Origin: Synechococcus sp. RSCCF101
GTDB taxonomy: Bacteria; Cyanobacteriota; Cyanobacteriia; PCC-6307; Cyanobiaceae
Length of the DNA stretch: 64,000 nucleotides
Assembly (NCBI RefSeq): GCF_008807075.1
Contig: NZ_CP035632.1
Location: 744,001-808,000, forward strand
Reading direction: 5' to 3'
Below, in pieces: positions 54,970 through 62,445 of the stretch. Position 1 is the first letter of the stretch, and the number at the start of each line of letters is the position of its first letter. A model generated the notes under the pieces. It searched no databases. It had not been told where the DNA came from and saw nothing but the letters and a program-made list of their open reading frames with translations. Position numbers and translations under genes: made by a program.

Positions 54970-55025
54970 GTCCTGATTCCGATAGATTCGCTATACAAAG
55001 GCCACAGTTGGCATCAGAAGAAGCA

Positions 55026-55787
55026 TCACATTGTCACATCATCGCGGCTTGAGGAGCACCGCTCGAATGCCTGGGTTGTAGCGTCGTAAAGATCGAACTC
55101 TGCAACCACCCTCTGTAGCTCTTGATCGTTCATGCAAAAGATTTCTGTGTCGGGCCGCCTTAGGCTGGCGAACTCTTTGTGCAGCCTTGCTTCTGCTCTC
55201 AAGCTGGACTCCTCGTCCTGGAGCCTCAGCGACGCAAGCAAGCGACAAGGGCCAAACTGTTTTATCCTCTTAGGAATTGATCTGGCCTTGCCTATCTTGT
55301 AGTAGCTTCTTCCGCTGATGGTCATATCAAACGTCATCAACTGCACAAGGTATACATAGCTAGAGGTATCCTCGTCTAAGGTCTTAACAGCGAAAGCAGA
55401 GCCACTCTCGGGTTTCAGCATATGAGGTGGGTTCTTCCACCGCTTTGCTATATCAGCCATGATGGCTTTGGTCGCCATCGGACTGGACAAAAACTTGTAT
55501 CGCTCACCGCTTGAGTAAATCGCCTCCCACTTCTTGCCCTTGGCTCTGATGATCGATGGGCTTTGGCCCTTCAGTCTCCAGGGGATGTCTTCATCAGCCT
55601 GGAAGCCACCTTCTTTCATGAGCGAGGCTGAATGGTAGATCCAGATCGTTCCTTTCTCTTTGTTGTCGAGGTCGCGCCAGAAGACAGTATATATGTCGAT
55701 CTTGTCGGGATCCTTGATGCTTGGGACTGTTTTTATCAGTCCACCTCGGTCATCGCCAAGCCATCTAGCTCTCGGTCGTCTAGCCAT
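55026..55787 (-). CDS. GIY-YIG/T5orf172-like nuclease domain protein
   Basis: A 253-residue protein (start ATG at 55787, in place of an upstream frame start). The C-terminal part reads VYLVQLMTFDMT, then SYYKIGKARSIPKRIKQFGP and AEARLHKEFASLR, the strand-helix pattern of T5orf172/MUG113 GIY-YIG-type domains, with the YYKIG tyrosines and Arg. The N-terminal 110 residues are unassigned. A nuclease role in defence or element biology is inferred. Confidence 0.65.
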   Translation of the reverse strand: MARRPRARWLGDDRGGLIKTVPSIKDPDKIDIYTVFWRDLDNKEKGTIWIYHSASLMKEGGFQADEDIPWRLKGQSPSIIRAKGKKWEAIYSSGERYKFLSSPMATKAIMADIAKRWKNPPHMLKPESGSAFAVKTLDEDTSSYVYLVQLMTFDMTISGRSYYKIGKARSIPKRIKQFGPCRLLASLRLQDEESSLRAEARLHKEFASLRRPDTEIFCMNDQELQRVVAEFDLYDATTQAFERCSSSRDDVTM

Positions 55788-55979
55788 CAGCTGAGGACCT
55801 ATGAGGGACAAGAGACTCGGCCTGCAGGTGACACGCAATACTGCGGGTATTGCTGTGATCAAGCTCCTGCTCAATCTGAGGGGACGTCGATCCCGGAGCC
55901 TGTCGAGTGACAAGCAACCTTAACCACCATGACGGCAGCAAGACATCACAGCAGACTAGTACCGCTGAGGATGTCATGT

Positions 55980-56145
55980 AAGTAGAACTTTGCCGGACTG
56001 AGGAGGGGATAAGTAGCCCTATCCAGCTCGAGGCAGCTTCCCCGGTCAGAACAGGATCCTCCACCAGCACCGTGTCTCTCACCTTCACCCGGAGGAAGGC
56101 GGTCGGGTCGGCTTGGCGGAGGGGTTCAGCTGCGGAGGTCACCGG
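55980..56145 (-). pseudogene. Truncated DUF3104-like copy
   Basis: On the minus strand this region encodes LRQADPTAFLRVKVRDTVLV and EDPVLTGEAASSWIGLLI, nearly identical to the DUF3104-like gene at 54,221-54,544, then loses similarity. It is a broken second copy, evidence for duplication and rearrangement of the cargo. Confidence 0.7.
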
Positions 56146-56189
56146 TGGTCTGAGGTGTATGGGGCGGTGCACGCTGATTTGTTTCCGGC

Positions 56190-56438
56190 TCAGAAGCAGT
56201 TGCGGAAGAACTGCCCGCCCACGGTCTGGCTGGTGCAGGTGCGGCCTTTGCCGCCGCCTCGGGCGGGACGCCAGCTCTCCACCGTGACGGCGCCGACTCG
56301 CTGGCGGCTGTAGGTCGTGTTCGGCAGAACGTGGCGGTCGCGGATGGCAGGCCGTCGGTGGCCGTAGCCGTATCCATCGGCCGCGGCCGTGGGCGCCACC
56401 AGCAGGGCTGCGGCCAGGGCGACGAGGGATCGGTTCAT
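56190..56438 (-). CDS. Small secreted protein, unknown
   Basis: An 82-residue protein with a signal peptide (SLVALAAALLVAPTAAADG) and a small basic mature part that ends CTSQTVGGQFFRNCF with two cysteines. It overlaps the nuclease-like gene by ATGA, so they are coupled. No family recognised. Confidence 0.6.
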   Translation of the reverse strand: MNRSLVALAAALLVAPTAAADGYGYGHRRPAIRDRHVLPNTTYSRQRVGAVTVESWRPARGGGKGRTCTSQTVGGQFFRNCF

Positions 56439-57019
56439 CGGTCGGAAGGCAAGGGGTCTGTGGATCCTTCAGGGTCGGCTCGCATTGCCGCTTTCCGCAC
56501 AGCTTCGGCCAGGTTCTCGTAGGCCACAGGGGCCCCAGCAATGGCCTGAAGCGGCCTCAGCCCGATGGTCTTCTGTTGCGGCAGGTCACCGGTGCGCACC
56601 ACGTAGAACTCCCACTGGCTGAGGTCGGTGGGGACCACCGTGGCGAAAGTCTTGTGTGCGAGCAGGGCGAAGACGTAGACGTCCGCCTGACGTTTGGTCA
56701 CGGCCTCGTACTTCCCAGTCGCACTGTCCCAGGCGCGGGTCGGTGCGATCCCGAACGACGGGCGACTGGGTTGGCGCTGGGGCCAGCTCTGCAGGAAGGC
56801 GCTGCTCTTAACCTCCACCTTCGTGCCGTCAGGGCAGACCACATCAACAGCGGCCCACTCTTCGCGGGCGCTATGAGCGCCCCCCAGGGCTTTGGTGACG
56901 AGGAACTCGGCGAGGAGGCCTCGCTGGGTGTTGTCCAGAAGGTTTCCGCCGCTCCAGCGCCAGAAATCGAGGAGGGTGCCCCCGGCAAGCGGCTCTGATC
57001 CAGTCAACGGCATTGGCAT
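56435..57019 (-). CDS. PD-(D/E)xK nuclease-like protein
   Basis: A 194-residue protein. The core AAVDVVCPDGTKVEVKSSAF has the Asp and the E-V-K of the PD-(D/E)xK nuclease fold, and an upstream Glu in LLAEFLVTKAL fits the helix before it. Later YVFALLAHK and GLRPLQAIAG support a compact globular domain. The ATG at 57019 is preferred over an upstream TTG. A broken homologue lies at 53,671. DNA cleavage in defence or element maintenance is possible. Confidence 0.7.
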   Translation of the reverse strand: MPMPLTGSEPLAGGTLLDFWRWSGGNLLDNTQRGLLAEFLVTKALGGAHSAREEWAAVDVVCPDGTKVEVKSSAFLQSWPQRQPSRPSFGIAPTRAWDSATGKYEAVTKRQADVYVFALLAHKTFATVVPTDLSQWEFYVVRTGDLPQQKTIGLRPLQAIAGAPVAYENLAEAVRKAAMRADPEGSTDPLPSDR

Positions 57020-57052
57020 GGTCCTGGCAGAGGGGGATATCAAGAGCTATCG

Positions 57053-57493
57053 ATGGGGCCGAGCCAGAAACAAGCCATGCAGTCCATGCCGGACAAGCCG
57101 AGTCAGGAACAAGCCGTGTGGGCCATCCCACCGATGCCGGATAAACCACGCATCAGAAAGGTCTACCAAGTACATGGTTTCCCTGATATCAAGAAGGAGG
57201 AGGATGCCATAGCCTGCGCAGAGTGGATGCAAATCGCAAGGCAGATAGCCGTACTATTAATTGCAGCCAATAGTTCAGACAGTGATGACGACGGTTCTTG
57301 GCGCGTGGATCTTGATGATAACGATGCGTGGAGACAACGTCTCTCCATCTCGGAACTGGTAGAACTCTTCATTAAGTCCCCATCGATGTGTCGGGAAATA
57401 GCCGACCTAGCGGCCAAGGCTCCCGCGCTCCCGAAGTCTGTGAAGCGCCTGAGTGGGCAGACCTTCAATTACACGGTATACGACTACGACTAG
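57053..57493 (+). CDS. Element cargo protein, unknown
   Basis: A 146-residue protein with a low-complexity start (QKQAMQSMPDKPSQEQA) followed by a helical domain with SELVELFIKSPSMCREIADL and a C-terminal FNYTVYDYD. AT-rich like the rest of the cargo. No family recognised. It lies beside the right end of the element. Confidence 0.5.
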   Translation: MGPSQKQAMQSMPDKPSQEQAVWAIPPMPDKPRIRKVYQVHGFPDIKKEEDAIACAEWMQIARQIAVLLIAANSSDSDDDGSWRVDLDDNDAWRQRLSISELVELFIKSPSMCREIADLAAKAPALPKSVKRLSGQTFNYTVYDYD

Positions 57494-57635
57494 TCGCGCG
57501 ACTAGTCCTACGGTCCGGCACAATTCCTGCAACAAGTCGCCGTGTCCTCTGCACCCACCACCATCGCCGGCCAGTCAGCCCGGACGCACGCCCTGGCCGA
57601 GCAGGAGGGGGGCTGAGGGCCCCAAACAGGGGAGC

Positions 57636-57652
57636 TACACACGATCTGCACA
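57636..57652 (+). repeat. Degenerate copy of the 18-bp motif near the right end
   Basis: TACACACGATCTGCACA matches the 45,164 motif with one change and one missing base. It lies 58 bp before the right att core. Scattered partial matches (GCACACGG at 42,033 and TGTGCACA at 42,055) lie near the left end. Confidence 0.55.
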
Positions 57653-57709
57653 CCTTTCCCGGGCATCCGGAGAACAACTCAGGACACAACTGGGATCTCA
57701 GGCCCGACA

Positions 57710-57725
57710 CCGGCGCCTTCGGAGC
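57710..57725 (+). other. attR core: 16-bp direct repeat at the right end
   Basis: The second copy of CCGGCGCCTTCGGAGC, right crossover site. It is preceded by ...ACA and followed by GGGG, and continues the patatin codon phase directly into GVLAGWSEAGD. Confidence 0.9.
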
Positions 57726-58656
57726 GGGGGTGCTGGCGGGCTGGAGCGAGGCCGGTGACCGGCCGGACTTCAAGATCGTGACCGGCATCAGCACCGGCTC
57801 CCTGCAGGCGACCTTCGCCTTTCTCGGCCCGGAGCACGACGCCGATCTGGCCGCGCTCTACACGCGCACCAGCACCGAGGACATCTACACCGAGCGCGAT
57901 CTGCTGAGCGCCCTGCTGCGGGAATCGATGTGGGACACGGCGCCGCTGCAGCGCCTGCTGGAGCGCCACATCACGAGCGAGCTGCTCGATGCGGTGGCGG
58001 CCCGGCACGCCCGCGGCCATCGCCTGTTCGTGGGCACCGCGAACATGGACACCGATGCCTTCACCATCTGGGACATGGGGGCGATCGCCAGCAGCGGGCG
58101 GCCCGACCGGCTGGAGCGCTACCGGCAGGTGCTGCTGGCCTCCGCCTCGATTCCGGTGCTGTTCCCGCCGGTGTACTTCCCGGTGCAGATCGACGGGCGC
58201 ACGTATCACGAGATGCATGTGGATGGCGGCATCCAGGCGCAGCTGTTTCTGCGGGGATTCATGCTCGACATCATCGACGGAATCGAACGGGAGCGCCGCG
58301 ATGCGCCATCGGAATGGTCGGTGTACCTGATCCGCAACGGGTGGATCAATGAGGCGATCGTGCGGGATGTGGTGGAGCCTTCATCGATCGCCATCGCATC
58401 GGCCACGATCGATCAGCTGGTGGAACTGAGCAACGATGCCAGCCTGTTCCGCGCCTACATGCTCGCCGAGCGCCGCGATCTGGACTTCCATCTGGCAGCG
58501 ATTCCCGACGGGGCCTTCCCGGGTTTCGATGCCCTGCGCTTCGACACCGGCGCCATGCAGGAGCTCTATGACTTCGCCTACAACGCAGCCCGCACCGGCT
58601 ACGACTGGGAAGCCCGTCCGCCCAGCCTGGACCGGAGGGAGTGGGTCCGGCCCTGA
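57726..58656 (+). pseudogene. 3' part of the interrupted patatin-like lipase gene
   Basis: This fragment begins GVLAGWSEAGDRPDF and carries the GISTGS catalytic serine, the DGG motif (HVDGGIQAQ) with the catalytic Asp, and a long C-terminal region. Joined to 41,666-41,970 it gives a 411-residue patatin-like phospholipase A. In the present state it has no start of its own, so the host gene is disrupted. Confidence 0.9.
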
Positions 58657-58730
58657 CGCGCCGAGGCCAGGGCTGAAACACCTGGCACAAAGCAGCGGGG
58701 CGGCCAGGCCCCCCGCTGCAGCAGAATGCG

Positions 58731-58895
58731 ATGAGTGAAACGATCCAAGCCATGAAAGAGGTGAGCCTGCTGGAAATGGTGCTGCGATCGCTGGCGAAGA
58801 TTGCAGCCGGCTCAGGCATTGCGGCCTTCCTGATCTGGATCACCGTGGTGATGCTTGATGTGAAGCACATGAACTCGGGCTTCACACTGCCGTAG
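58731..58895 (+). CDS. Small membrane protein, unknown
   Basis: A 54-residue protein with one hydrophobic segment (SGIAAFLIWITVVMLDV at about 28-44). Start ATG at 58731, stop TAG at 58895. It lies 74 bp after the lipase 3' end. No family recognised; the segment and tight start suggest a real small gene. Confidence 0.5.
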   Translation: MSETIQAMKEVSLLEMVLRSLAKIAAGSGIAAFLIWITVVMLDVKHMNSGFTLP

Positions 58896-58981
58896 GCCTC
58901 GGGCTGCGTCACCACGGAATCGAGTGGGCAGGCCTCCGGGTCCCCGGCACCGAAAGCCGGGTGGCCTGCCGGTGCCGAGGG

Positions 58982-59794
58982 TCAGACCAACCCAAAGCTG
59001 TCGATGAGGTCGGGGGCGCCGGCGAAGCTGCCGGGATTGGCACTAGCAAGGATCTGATCCGCGAGCGTGCCCACGATCAGGCGGCCAGGGTCGATGGCCC
59101 CGGGGGCCACTCCCTCCACCAGAGCAGCGATCTGCAGGCCACCATCGTTCACGCCCAGAACGGTGTTGGCGCCGTTGGCGACGACCACCAGATCGGCAAG
59201 CGAACTGACTCCCGGGAGCACCAGATAGTCACTGGTGACGTCGTAGTCCTTGATGACATCCGCCTCGGCGAGGTTGGGCGTGAGATTGGCACCAGCCGCT
59301 GTGGCATCCGTACGCATCACGAAGAAGTCGCTGCCTCCGTTCCCCCAGAGCTCATCACTGCCGAGGTCGCCAATGAGGATGTCACGGTTGGTCCCACCGA
59401 TGAGGTCATCGTTGTCCTGCCCTCCCCTGAGGATCGATTTACCGTTGTTGGAGCCGACCACAGTGTCGTTGCCCTTGTTGCCGTTCAGCCAGTCGGCACC
59501 GCCGACATCACCGTAGAGGGAATCGGCCTCCATCCCGCCGATGAAGTAGTCGCGGCTGTTGCCTTTGCCGAACATGGTGTCAGAGCCTTTGTTGCCATTC
59601 CCCTGGTTGTCCCAGCCGGGAGAGTCAAAGCTGGTGCCGGTGAAGCTGTCGTTGCCGTTGAAAAGACGGAACCACTGGCCTCGAATGGTCTCATAACCGG
59701 CATCGACATCAATCGTGTCGGTGAGATCGGAAAAGTTGACGACGCCATCGGCGTCAACGATGAATTGGTTGGCGATCGGGCTTGGAGTTGTCAT
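58982..59794 (-). CDS. RTX-type calcium-binding protein
   Basis: A 270-residue protein with hemolysin-type repeats: GGxGxDxLx-like units at about 50-160 (KGNDTVVGSNNGKSILRGG, NDDLIGGTNRDILIGDLG, DELWGNGGSDFF), which bind Ca and help folding after type I secretion. The C-terminus is a glycine-poor signal region. No toxin domain is visible. Probably secreted; role in surface or adhesion is inferred. Confidence 0.85.
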   Translation of the reverse strand: MTTPSPIANQFIVDADGVVNFSDLTDTIDVDAGYETIRGQWFRLFNGNDSFTGTSFDSPGWDNQGNGNKGSDTMFGKGNSRDYFIGGMEADSLYGDVGGADWLNGNKGNDTVVGSNNGKSILRGGQDNDDLIGGTNRDILIGDLGSDELWGNGGSDFFVMRTDATAAGANLTPNLAEADVIKDYDVTSDYLVLPGVSSLADLVVVANGANTVLGVNDGGLQIAALVEGVAPGAIDPGRLIVGTLADQILASANPGSFAGAPDLIDSFGLV

Positions 59795-59883
59795 GGGTCA
59801 TGCAAGCGGTGGATCAGAGACGAGAGGGTCATGTCTCATCTCCTCCACAGCCTGTTGCTGATCGAGCCGCGAATTAACCCGTC

Positions 59884-59910
59884 AGAAAAGAATCACAGGT
59901 CCATGTGATT
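59884..59910 (-). terminator. Terminator after the FecR-CAP gene
   Basis: On the minus strand AATCACA and TGTGATT pair around TGGACC, followed by CTTTTCT, a rho-independent terminator 33 bp after the stop of the FecR-CAP gene. Confidence 0.7.
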
Positions 59911-59942
59911 GCGGACAGGCGCAGGTGTGATCTGGATCAAGG

Positions 59943-61103
59943 TCAACGTGGTCTGGCCGACCAGAACGTGCACATCGCCGCCGAGCGACGGCCGATGTCC
60001 GCCCGCAGGCAACCGATGTGGGTCGCATTCGGTCGATCCAGAAGGATGCTGCGGTGAAGGGGTGAGGGGAGCCAGGTCTCCACGATCCGATCGGTGTTCC
60101 ACTGGCCGGTGGGGTGGGGGCAGGCGATCACCTCACTGGTGGGCATGAGTTCGTACCGGCTGGCGGAGAACTGCTGCACGGCCGTCCAGCGCGCCTCGTC
60201 GTGGTCGCAGCGGTTGCTGCGCAGGATGCCCACGAGCACGGGCTGGAGATAGGTGATGTTGGTCTGCGCCAGCGCAGCGGGCAGGGGCAGCAGCGCCGGT
60301 CGGCCGTTGTCGGCCCGGACCCGGTTGATGCTGGCCACCAGGGGATCCCGTGACGGCTGCAGCGCCTCGGCGGGAACACCGGAGGAGGGTGGCGGCAGTT
60401 CCGGCCAGTTGCGCTCGATCGAGCGCCGGAGCTCGTCCTCATCCGCCAGAGGCGTGGTGAAGTCGTCGAACAGGGGGCCATCGAGCACCTCCTGAATCTC
60501 GGCAGCGGTGAGGCGGCGGCTGGCGATCACGGCACCGTGAGGAGCCAGCCGTGAGCGGGTCCCCTCCGCCAGCACGGTGCCGGGGGTTCCATCCGGCTGG
60601 CCATCGCGCAGAGGTTGCACCTCCACGCTGCCTTCGAGCACGAGCACCTCGGTCTCCTCGGCGCCGTCAGCCGCGGCGGCGCCGTCAGCCTGACCCATCA
60701 CGTAGTTGGTGCCGCGCACACTCAGCCGGGCCGAGCGGACGCAACCGTTCTGGCGGCCGGACACGAGGATCTGGCCCTGCCGCAGCAGGAAGCAGGCGCT
60801 GCCGAGCCGGATGGTGGAGAAGCGGTTCAGACGGCCGGACGCGCCGGTGTCGAACCCGAGCTGGGCGCGGCTCTCGCCGGTGCGCACCGCCTGGGGCGTG
60901 ATGGCGCGGTCGGGCACGGCCGCACGGCGGGCATCGATGAACAGCTCATCGCCATCGAGCACCTCCTGCACCACCGCCGAGGAGGGGGTGTCGGCATGAG
61001 CGGGCAGCGGCAAAGCGAGGGACACCGCGAGTGCGGCAGCCACGGTCCGGAATCGACGCCGGGTCAGTCCCTGCTGCAGACACGGGATGCCGCAACCAGT
61101 CAT
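59943..61103 (-). CDS. Exported FecR-CAP domain protein
   Basis: A 386-residue protein with a signal peptide (VAAALAVSLALPLPAHA). The FecR-like part spans about 45-190 (TGASGRLNRFSTIRLG, SVRGTNYVMG and EVLVLEGSVEVQ are typical). The C-terminal part, from about 255, resembles the CAP/SCP family (INRVRADNGRPALLPLP, RWTAVQQFSA, then ATHIGCL). CAP domains are often extracellular and act on lipids, walls or proteins. The joined FecR-CAP design is unusual. A terminator follows the stop. Confidence 0.8.
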   Translation of the reverse strand: MTGCGIPCLQQGLTRRRFRTVAAALAVSLALPLPAHADTPSSAVVQEVLDGDELFIDARRAAVPDRAITPQAVRTGESRAQLGFDTGASGRLNRFSTIRLGSACFLLRQGQILVSGRQNGCVRSARLSVRGTNYVMGQADGAAAADGAEETEVLVLEGSVEVQPLRDGQPDGTPGTVLAEGTRSRLAPHGAVIASRRLTAAEIQEVLDGPLFDDFTTPLADEDELRRSIERNWPELPPPSSGVPAEALQPSRDPLVASINRVRADNGRPALLPLPAALAQTNITYLQPVLVGILRSNRCDHDEARWTAVQQFSASRYELMPTSEVIACPHPTGQWNTDRIVETWLPSPLHRSILLDRPNATHIGCLRADIGRRSAAMCTFWSARPR

Positions 61104-61133
61104 GGCGAGGAGCGCTCCTCCCCGTCCTGTAGC

Positions 61134-61511
61134 TCAGATCGCGGCCAGTGGCGCTCCGGCGGAATGGCGGGCGGGAGCAGCGGAGCGACGCACGAACGTG
61201 GCCAGCCGGGCCAGCGGCGAATGCTGACGGCGGGCCCGGCGGCGGCACTGGTCCCGGTAGGGCCGATCCACCGCCTCCATCGCCGCATCGTCGTCGTGGT
61301 CCGAAACCCCGTACAGCAAGGCGATCACGCGATCGGTGTCCATGCCCTCGGCGGCCACTTCCTGCCAGAGCCGCTCGGTGCGGTGCCGATCGGCACGGAT
61401 GAACTGGGCCTCCACCAGCTGACGGGCCAGCTGAAACACCAGCTGCCGTTCCTTGAACTCCGAAAAGCTTCCCTCGAACGCCATCGGATAGCAGGCAGCT
61501 GCACGCGCCAT
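61134..61511 (-). CDS. Small helical protein, unknown
   Basis: A 125-residue protein whose ATG at 61511 follows GGAGGAACC, a strong ribosome-binding site; a longer frame start upstream is not used. It contains SEFKERQLVFQLARQLVEAQ and YRDQCRRRARRQHS, helical and charged, with a basic C-terminus. No family recognised. Confidence 0.65.
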   Translation of the reverse strand: MARAAACYPMAFEGSFSEFKERQLVFQLARQLVEAQFIRADRHRTERLWQEVAAEGMDTDRVIALLYGVSDHDDDAAMEAVDRPYRDQCRRRARRQHSPLARLATFVRRSAAPARHSAGAPLAAI

Positions 61512-61658
61512 GGTTCCTCCAGTACTGAACGGCTGTTGCGGGTCTAGGAACAGCGGGTGAGCCCCTGCCAGAGACCCGCCCTGATGCACACGATTCGTAT
61601 CGGTTGCTACCAACAGGGTCGCGCAGTCCGGCCATCAGCCAGCTCCTGCTCGGCCCAA

Positions 61659-62282
61659 TCATCCGCTCGCGCCCGAGTCAGCAAGACGCTCCGCCAGCTG
61701 GGCAACGCTGATCAGATCGGCATACCCCTTGAAGCAGGACAGGGCCGCCTGATGGCGCTGGAGGCTCTCCGCCATGCAGGCATCGTGCAGGCAGATCACT
61801 CGATAGCCGCGATCGGCGGCATCCTTCACGGTGTGATCGATGCACTGGTCCGTGAGCAGGCCGGCCACGATCAGCACCTCGATGCCGATGTTGCGCAGCA
61901 GGTAATCCAGGGTCGTGGAGGAGAAGGGCGAGGAGGAACTCTTCGGCAGCACCAGTTCATCGGCCAGCGGCCGGAGCGGCTGGATCACCCGGGCCGCACG
62001 GGACCCCGGCGCGAAGCCCATGCCGCAGCGTTTGTAATCCGCACTCCGGTCCCGTCCGTCGGCCGTGAGGTTGGCGATCACGGTGTGAATCACCTCCAGG
62101 CCGTGCCGGCGAGAGAGGGCGAGGGCCTGCTGGAGCCTCGGCAGGGTCTGCTCCGTGAAGCGTTGCCGGAAGGCCCCATCCCGGGGCGGCTGATCGAGAC
62201 CGCAGGTGCCGTGCTGCAGGTCCACCAGCAGGAGGGCGGCACGATCAGGCCAGGAGTCCATGCAGTCAGGGGAACAGCCCAT
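61659..62282 (-). CDS. Isochorismatase-family cysteine hydrolase
   Basis: A 207-residue protein of the cysteine hydrolase fold. Catalytic residues are Asp21 in ALLLVDLQHG, Lys114 in LVLPKSSSSPF, and Cys147 in AGLLTDQCIDHT, with the typical cis-peptide GLLTD before it. Family members include isochorismatases, nicotinamidases and amidohydrolases; the substrate here is not known. Confidence 0.88.
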   Translation of the reverse strand: MGCSPDCMDSWPDRAALLLVDLQHGTCGLDQPPRDGAFRQRFTEQTLPRLQQALALSRRHGLEVIHTVIANLTADGRDRSADYKRCGMGFAPGSRAARVIQPLRPLADELVLPKSSSSPFSSTTLDYLLRNIGIEVLIVAGLLTDQCIDHTVKDAADRGYRVICLHDACMAESLQRHQAALSCFKGYADLISVAQLAERLADSGASG

Positions 62283-62445
62283 GGAGAAGGGGGGCGGGTC
62301 ACACCAGCCGCCCCACTGTCGCCAGCACCAGGTCAGAGGGCCAGCACCGGGTCAGAGGACTTGCGGCTGGGACACGGTGATACGTTCCAATCGGGGCTTC
62401 GGGTCACTGCACTCCGAGCACTCCGGCTCATCCACACCATCCGTC

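Larger units (their letters stand above)
41955..57725. mobile_element. Integrated element with tyrosine recombinase and fused replication protein
   Basis: The 15,755-bp unit between the two 16-bp repeats interrupts a patatin-like lipase gene whose two halves join in frame when it is removed. It encodes an integrase next to the left end, an excisionase-like HTH protein, small genes, a giant helicase-polymerase protein, a terminase-small-subunit-like pair, and a more AT-rich right part with nuclease-like and unknown genes. No capsid, tail, portal or large-terminase gene was found, so it is not a complete phage. A satellite or tycheposon-like element is the best guess. The target is a protein gene, not a tRNA. 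Confidence 0.92.

Noticed and set aside
55003-55030. Third remnant of the nuclease gene (a TTGGCATCAGAAGAAG segment similar to the other copies)
   Set aside because: The similarity is only about 25 bases, too short to separate from chance.
42000-57700. tRNA gene as integration target of the element
   Set aside because: No tRNA or tRNA fragment is seen at either end; the direct repeat lies in the lipase gene and rebuilds it in frame.
59926-59941. Cyclic-AMP receptor protein site (TGTGA-N6-TCAAG)
   Set aside because: It lies at the 3' end of the FecR-CAP gene beside a terminator, not in front of a gene start of known control, and one half is imperfect.
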